From Streptomyces sp. KMM 9044 (GTDB lineage Bacteria > Actinomycetota > Actinomycetes > Streptomycetales > Streptomycetaceae), in contig NZ_CP113910.1 of the NCBI RefSeq assembly GCF_024701375.2, forward strand, positions 6,572,001-6,636,000: a DNA stretch of 64,000 nt, read 5' to 3'. Below are positions 12,501 to 18,500 of the stretch, in pieces. Each line of letters begins with the position of its first letter. Position 1 is the stretch's first letter. The notes under the pieces are model-generated. The model saw nothing but the letters and a program-made list of their open reading frames with translations, ran no database searches and had not been told where the DNA came from. A program made the position numbers and the translations under genes.

Positions 12501-15500
12501 GGTCCACGCCCCCGGCGCCGACGTCCCCGCCGAGCCTTGGCGTCCCCGCGGCACGGTCCTCGTCACCGGTGGCACCGGCGCCCTCGGCGGCCACGTCGCC
12601 CGCTGGCTCGCCGACCGCGGCGCCACCCACCTGGTGCTGGCCGGCCGCCGCGGCGCCGACGCGCCCGGCGCCACCGGCCTGCGCGACGAACTGGCCGCCC
12701 GCGGCGTCGACGTCACCCTCGCCGCCTGCGACGTGTCCGACCGCGCCGCCCTCGCCGGGCTGCTCGCGGACGTGCCCGCCGACCGGCCCCTCGACGCGGT
12801 GTTCCACGCGGCCGGGTCCCTCGACGACGGCGTGATCGACTCGCTCACTCCCGGCCGCATGGACCCCGTCCTGCGTGGCAAGGCCACCGCCGCCCGTGCC
12901 CTGCACGAGCTGACCCGTGACCTCGACCTCTCCGCCTTCGTGCTGTTCTCCTCCACGGCGGGCGTCCTCAGCGGCGCGGGCCTCGGCAACTACGCCCCCG
13001 GCAACGCCTACCTCGACGCCCTCGCCGCCGAGCGCCGAGCCGCCGGACTGCCCGCCACCGCCGTCTCCTGGGGACTGTGGGCCGACGGCGGCATGGTCGG
13101 CGACGCGGCCGGCGACCGCATGCGGCGCCACGGAGTCCACCCCATGGACACCGCCGCCGCCTGCGAGGCCCTCGGCCACGCCCTCGACCTCGGCGACACC
13201 CACGTCGTCGTCACCGACCTGCGCTGGGACACCTACGCCCCGTCCTTCACCGCGCCCCGTCCCAGCCACCTGCTGGACGAACTGCCCGCCGCCCGCCGGG
13301 CGCTGGACACGGCGCGCCAGGACAGCGCACCCGCCACCGCCGACGCCTCCTCGCTCCACACCCACCTGGCCGCCCTGCCCGACTACGAACGGACCGGAGC
13401 CGTCCTGGAGATCGTGCGCGGCCATGTCGCGGGCGTCCTCGGCTACCCCGCCGCCGACGCCGTCGAACCGGAACGCCCCTTCACCGACCTGGGCATCGAC
13501 TCGCTCAGCGCCGTCGAACTGCGCAACGGCATGAACCGCATCACCGGCCTGCGCCTGCCCAGCACCCTCGTCTTCGACCACCCGAACTGCCGCGCCCTCG
13601 CCGACTTCCTGCTGGCCGAGGTCGCCGCCGACACCGTGCCCGCCACCCCGGACGACACCCCACGCCGCTCCGCCGCCATCGACGACGACGTCGCCATCGT
13701 CGCCATGGGCTGCCGCTTCCCCGGCGACATCCGCACCCCCGAACAACTGTGGCGGATGCTCCTGGAAGGCGAGGAGGGCCTGGTGCCCTTCCCCCAGGAC
13801 CGCGGCTGGGACCTCGACGCCCTGTACGACCCCGACCCCGGCAAGGTCGGCACCGTCTACACCCGGACCGGTGGATTCCTCAGTGACGCGGGCGGGTTCG
13901 ACCCGGCGTTCTTCAACATCTCGCCCCGCGAAGCCGTCGCCATGGATCCGCAGCAGCGTCTGCTGCTGGAGATGGCCTGGGAGACGTTCGAGCGGGCGGG
14001 CATCGACCCGAGTGCGCTGCGCGGCAGCCGCACCGGAGTCTTCGCCGGCACCAACGGGCAGGACTACACCGGCATGCTCGCCGCCTCCGGCGAGGACTTC
14101 GAGGGCTACATGCTGACCGGCAACGCCGCCAGCGTCGTCTCCGGCCGGTTGTCGTACACCTTCGGTCTGGAAGGACCGGCGGTCACCGTCGACACGGCCT
14201 GCTCCGCCTCCCTGGTGGCCCTCCACCTGGCCGCGCAGTCGCTGCGCAGCGGCGAGTGCGACCTCGCCCTCGCCGGCGGTGTCACCGTCATGGCCTCACC
14301 CGGTCTGTTCGTGGACTTCAGTCGTCAGCGGGGTCTGGCGGCGGACGGTCGGTGCAAGGCGTTCGCTGATGCGGCGGACGGGACGGGGTTCTCGGAGGGT
14401 GGTGGTCTGCTGCTGGTGGAGCGGTTGTCGGACGCGCGGCGTCTTGGGCATCCGGTGCTGGCGGTGGTGCGTGGTTCGGCGGTGAATCAGGACGGTGCGT
14501 CCAACGGTTTGAGTGCGCCGAACGGTCCGGCTCAGCAGCGGGTGATCCGTGCGGCTCTGGTGGATGCGGGGGTGTCGGCGTCCGAGGTTGATGTGGTGGA
14601 GGCGCACGGGACCGGTACCACGCTGGGTGATCCGATCGAGGCGCAGGCGTTGTTGGCCACGTACGGCCGGGAGCGGGATGCCGAGAGGCCGTTGTGGCTG
14701 GGGTCGGTGAAGTCGAATGTGGGTCATACGCAGGCGGGTGCGGGTGTCGCGGGTGTGATGAAGATGGTGCTGGCGATGCGGCACGGGGTGTTGCCTGCGA
14801 CGTTGCATGTGGATGCGCCGTCGTCGCATGTCGACTGGTCGTCGGGTGGGGTGGAGTTGCTGACCCGGGCGCGTGAGTGGCCGGAGTCGGTGGAGCGTCC
14901 GCGTCGTGCGGGTGTGTCGTCGTTCGGTATCAGTGGGACGAACGCGCATGTGGTGCTGGAGTCCGTCCCCGGAGAGCCGGTGGCGGAGGAGTCGCGCGGG
15001 GTGCCGGGTGGTGGTCCGGTGCCGTGGGTGGTCAGTGCCCGCAGCCGGGACGCCCTGCGCGCCCAGGCCGCACAACTCCTCGACCACATCGGTGAGTTCA
15101 CCGACTTCACCCCCGCGGACCTCGGCCTCTCCCTCACCGCGACCCGCGCCGCGTTCGAGCACCGAGCCGTCGTACTCGGCGCCGACCGCGCCGCGCTGAC
15201 CGACGGGCTGCGGCTGGTCGCCACGGGCGAGACCGGCCCGCACACGATCACCGGCGTCCAACGCGGTGAAGGGAAGACCGCCTTCCTCTTCTCCGGTCAG
15301 GGGGCCCAGCGCCCGGGGATGGGCCGTGGCCTGTACGAGGCCTTCCCCGTCTTCGCGGACGCCTTCGACGCGGTCTGCGCCCATCTCGGCGACGACCTGC
15401 GCGGCCTCGTGTTCGGCGACGACGCCGAGCGGCTGAACCGCACCGAGCACGCCCAGCCCGCCCTCTTCGCCTTCGAGGTCGCCCTCTACCGTCTGCTGGA

Positions 15501-18500
15501 ATCCTGGGGCCTACGGCCCGACTTCGTCGCCGGGCACTCCGTCGGCGAGATCGCCGCCGCCCACATCGCCGGCGTGTTCTCCCTGGACGACGCCTGCGCC
15601 CTGGTCGCCGCCCGCGGCCGACTGATGCAGGAACTGCCGCCCGGCGGCGCCATGTTCGCCGTGGAGGCGGCCGAGGACGACGTACGGCCGCTGCTGGAGG
15701 GCCACCCGGACGCGGGCATCGCCGCCGTCAACGGGCCCCGCTCCGTGGTGGTCTCCGGCGCCGAGGACGTGGTCGCCGGCATCGCCGCGCGGCTCGCCGC
15801 CGACGGGCGCCGCACCACCAGGCTGCGGGTCAGCCACGCCTTCCACTCACCGCTCATGGAACCCATGCTCGACGCCTTCCGCGAGGTCGCCGCGAGCATC
15901 TCCTACGCTCCGCCGCGCATGGCCGTCGTCTCCGACGTCACCGGCTGCGGCGCCGCCCCCGGCGAACTGGAGGACCCGGAGTACTGGGTGCGGCACGTGC
16001 GGGAGGCGGTCCGCTTCGCGGACGGCGTCGGCTGGCTCGCCGCGCACGGCGTCAGCCGGTTCGTGGAGGTCGGCCCCGACGGCACCCTGACCGCCATGGC
16101 GCAGAGCTGCCCGACGGACGACGAGAACACCCTGTTCGTGCCGTCGCTGCGCAAGGACCGCGACGAGCGCGAGACGCTCCTGGACGCCGTCGCCCGAGCC
16201 TTCGCCCACGGCATGTCCGTGGAGTGGCCCCGCCTCTTCGACGGCACCGGCGCCCGCACCGCCCAGCTGCCCACCTATCCCTTCCAGCGCCGCCGGTACT
16301 GGCCGAAGCCGCCCGTGCTGCTCGGCGACGTCACCGCCGCGGGCCTCGGCACCAGCGGTCACCCGCTGCTCGGCGCGGCCGTGGAACTGGCCGACGGCGC
16401 CACCCACGTGTTCACCGGCCGGTTCTCGCTGGGTTCCCACTCCTGGCTGAAGGACCACGCCCTCACCAGCACCGCCCTGTTCCCGGCGACCGGCTTCCTC
16501 GACCTGGCCCTGCACGCGGGCGCCCGCACCGGCTGCGAGCAGGTCGCCGAGCTGACGATCCTGGCCCCGCTCACCCTGCCCGCGCACGGCGGGGTGCAGG
16601 TCCAGGTCCGCGTCGAGGAACCCGACGCCACCGGGGCCCGCCCGCTGACCGTGCACGGCCGCCCCGACGACGCCGAACCCGGCACCCCGTGGACCCTGCA
16701 CGTCGGCGGTCTGCTCACGGCCGCCGACGAAACGGCGGCCACCCCCTACGACTTCACCGCCTGGCCGCCCGAGGGCGGCGAGGAAGTGCCGCTCGACGGT
16801 TTCTACGAGGCGTTCGCCGACCGCGGCCACCTCTACGGCCCGCTGTTCCAGGGACTGACCCGGGTCTGGACACGTGGCGAGGAAGTCTTCGCCGAGGTCG
16901 AGCTGCCTGCCGACGCCGCCCCCGCGGCCGACGCCTTCGACCTGCACCCGGCACTGCTCGACGCCGCCCTGCACGCGGTGATGTTCGTGCCGATGAAGGA
17001 CGCCGGACGGCTGCCCTTCTCCTGGAGCGACGTGCGCCTCGACGCCGTCGGGGCGTCCGCGCTGCGGCTGCGGATGGTCCAGGAGGGCCCGGAGGCCGTC
17101 GGCCTCGCCCTCGCCGACCAGGCGGGCCGGCCGGTCGCCTCCGTCGGCTCGCTCACCCTGCGCGAACTCAGCGGCGACCTCGCCGGCTCCACCTTCGGCG
17201 CGCCCGGCACCCGGGGCCTGTACGAACTGGACTGGCTGCCGGTCACCCCCGGCGGCACCGGCACGCCCGCCCCGTCGACGGTGACGGTCGTCGGCGCGGA
17301 CGAGGCCGACGAACTGGCCGCCGCCCTGCGCGCCGCCGGGCACACCGCGCGGTCCGTGCCCGGCCTGGACGCCCTGGCGGACGCCGACGAGGTGCCCGAC
17401 ACCCTCCTGTACGCCGTGCCGCTCGTGGCCGCGACGGGCGAGGGGACCCTGGGCGGCACCCTCGCCGACGCGGCCCGAACCACCGCCGGCGAGGTGCTGG
17501 CCCTCCTCCAGCGGTGGCTGGACGACCCGGCGTTCGCGCACGCCCGGCTCGCCGTCGTGACACGCGGCGCCGTCCCGGTCGGCCCCCGGCCGGCGGACCC
17601 GGCGCAGGCGGCGGTCTGGGGCCTGGTGCGGGCCGCCCGCACCGAGAACCCCGGCCGGTTCGTCCTCGCCGACACCGACGGCACCGACGCCTCCACGGCG
17701 GCGCTGCCCGCCGCACTCGACGACACCGCGTTCGAACTCGCCGTACAGGACGGCACGGTGACCGTGCCGCACATCGTGCCGCTCGACGCCGGCCGGGCCC
17801 TCGCCGCGCCGGCCGGCACGGACACCTGGCGGCTCGCGGTGGAGAGGCAGGGCACGCTGGAGGGGCTGCGGCTCGCGCCCTGCCCGGAGGTCACCGCCCC
17901 GCTCGCCCCGAACGAGGTGCGCCTCTCCCTGCGCGCGGCCGGCGTCAACTTCCGCGACGTCCTCACCACGCTCGGCATGTACCCCGGTGACGCCACCGGG
18001 ATCGGCCTGGAGGGCGCGGGCGTCGTCACCGAGGTCGGCGCCGACGTCACCGGCCTCGCCCCCGGCGACCGGGTGATGGGCATGTTCGCCGGAGCCTTCG
18101 GGCCCGTCGCCGTCGCCGACGCCCGCATGGTCGCGCGGATCCCGAAGGGCTGGAGCTTCGCGGAGGCCGCCACCGTCCCGATCGTGTACCTCACCGCGTA
18201 CTACGCGCTGGTCGACCTCGGCGGGCTGAAGCCCGGCGAGAACGTCCTCGTGCACGCCGCGGCCGGAGGCGTCGGATCGGCCGCCGTACAGCTCGCCCGC
18301 CACCTCGGCGCCGAGGTCCACGGGACCGCGTCGCCCGCCAAGTGGGGCGCACTGCGGGCCGCGGGTCTCGACGACGACCGCCTCGCCTCCTCCCGCGACC
18401 TCGGCTTCGAGCAACGGCTGCGCGAGGCGACCGCGGGCCGCGGCTTCGACGTCGTCCTCGACTCCCTGGCCCGGGAGTTCGTGGACGCCTCGCTGCGGCT

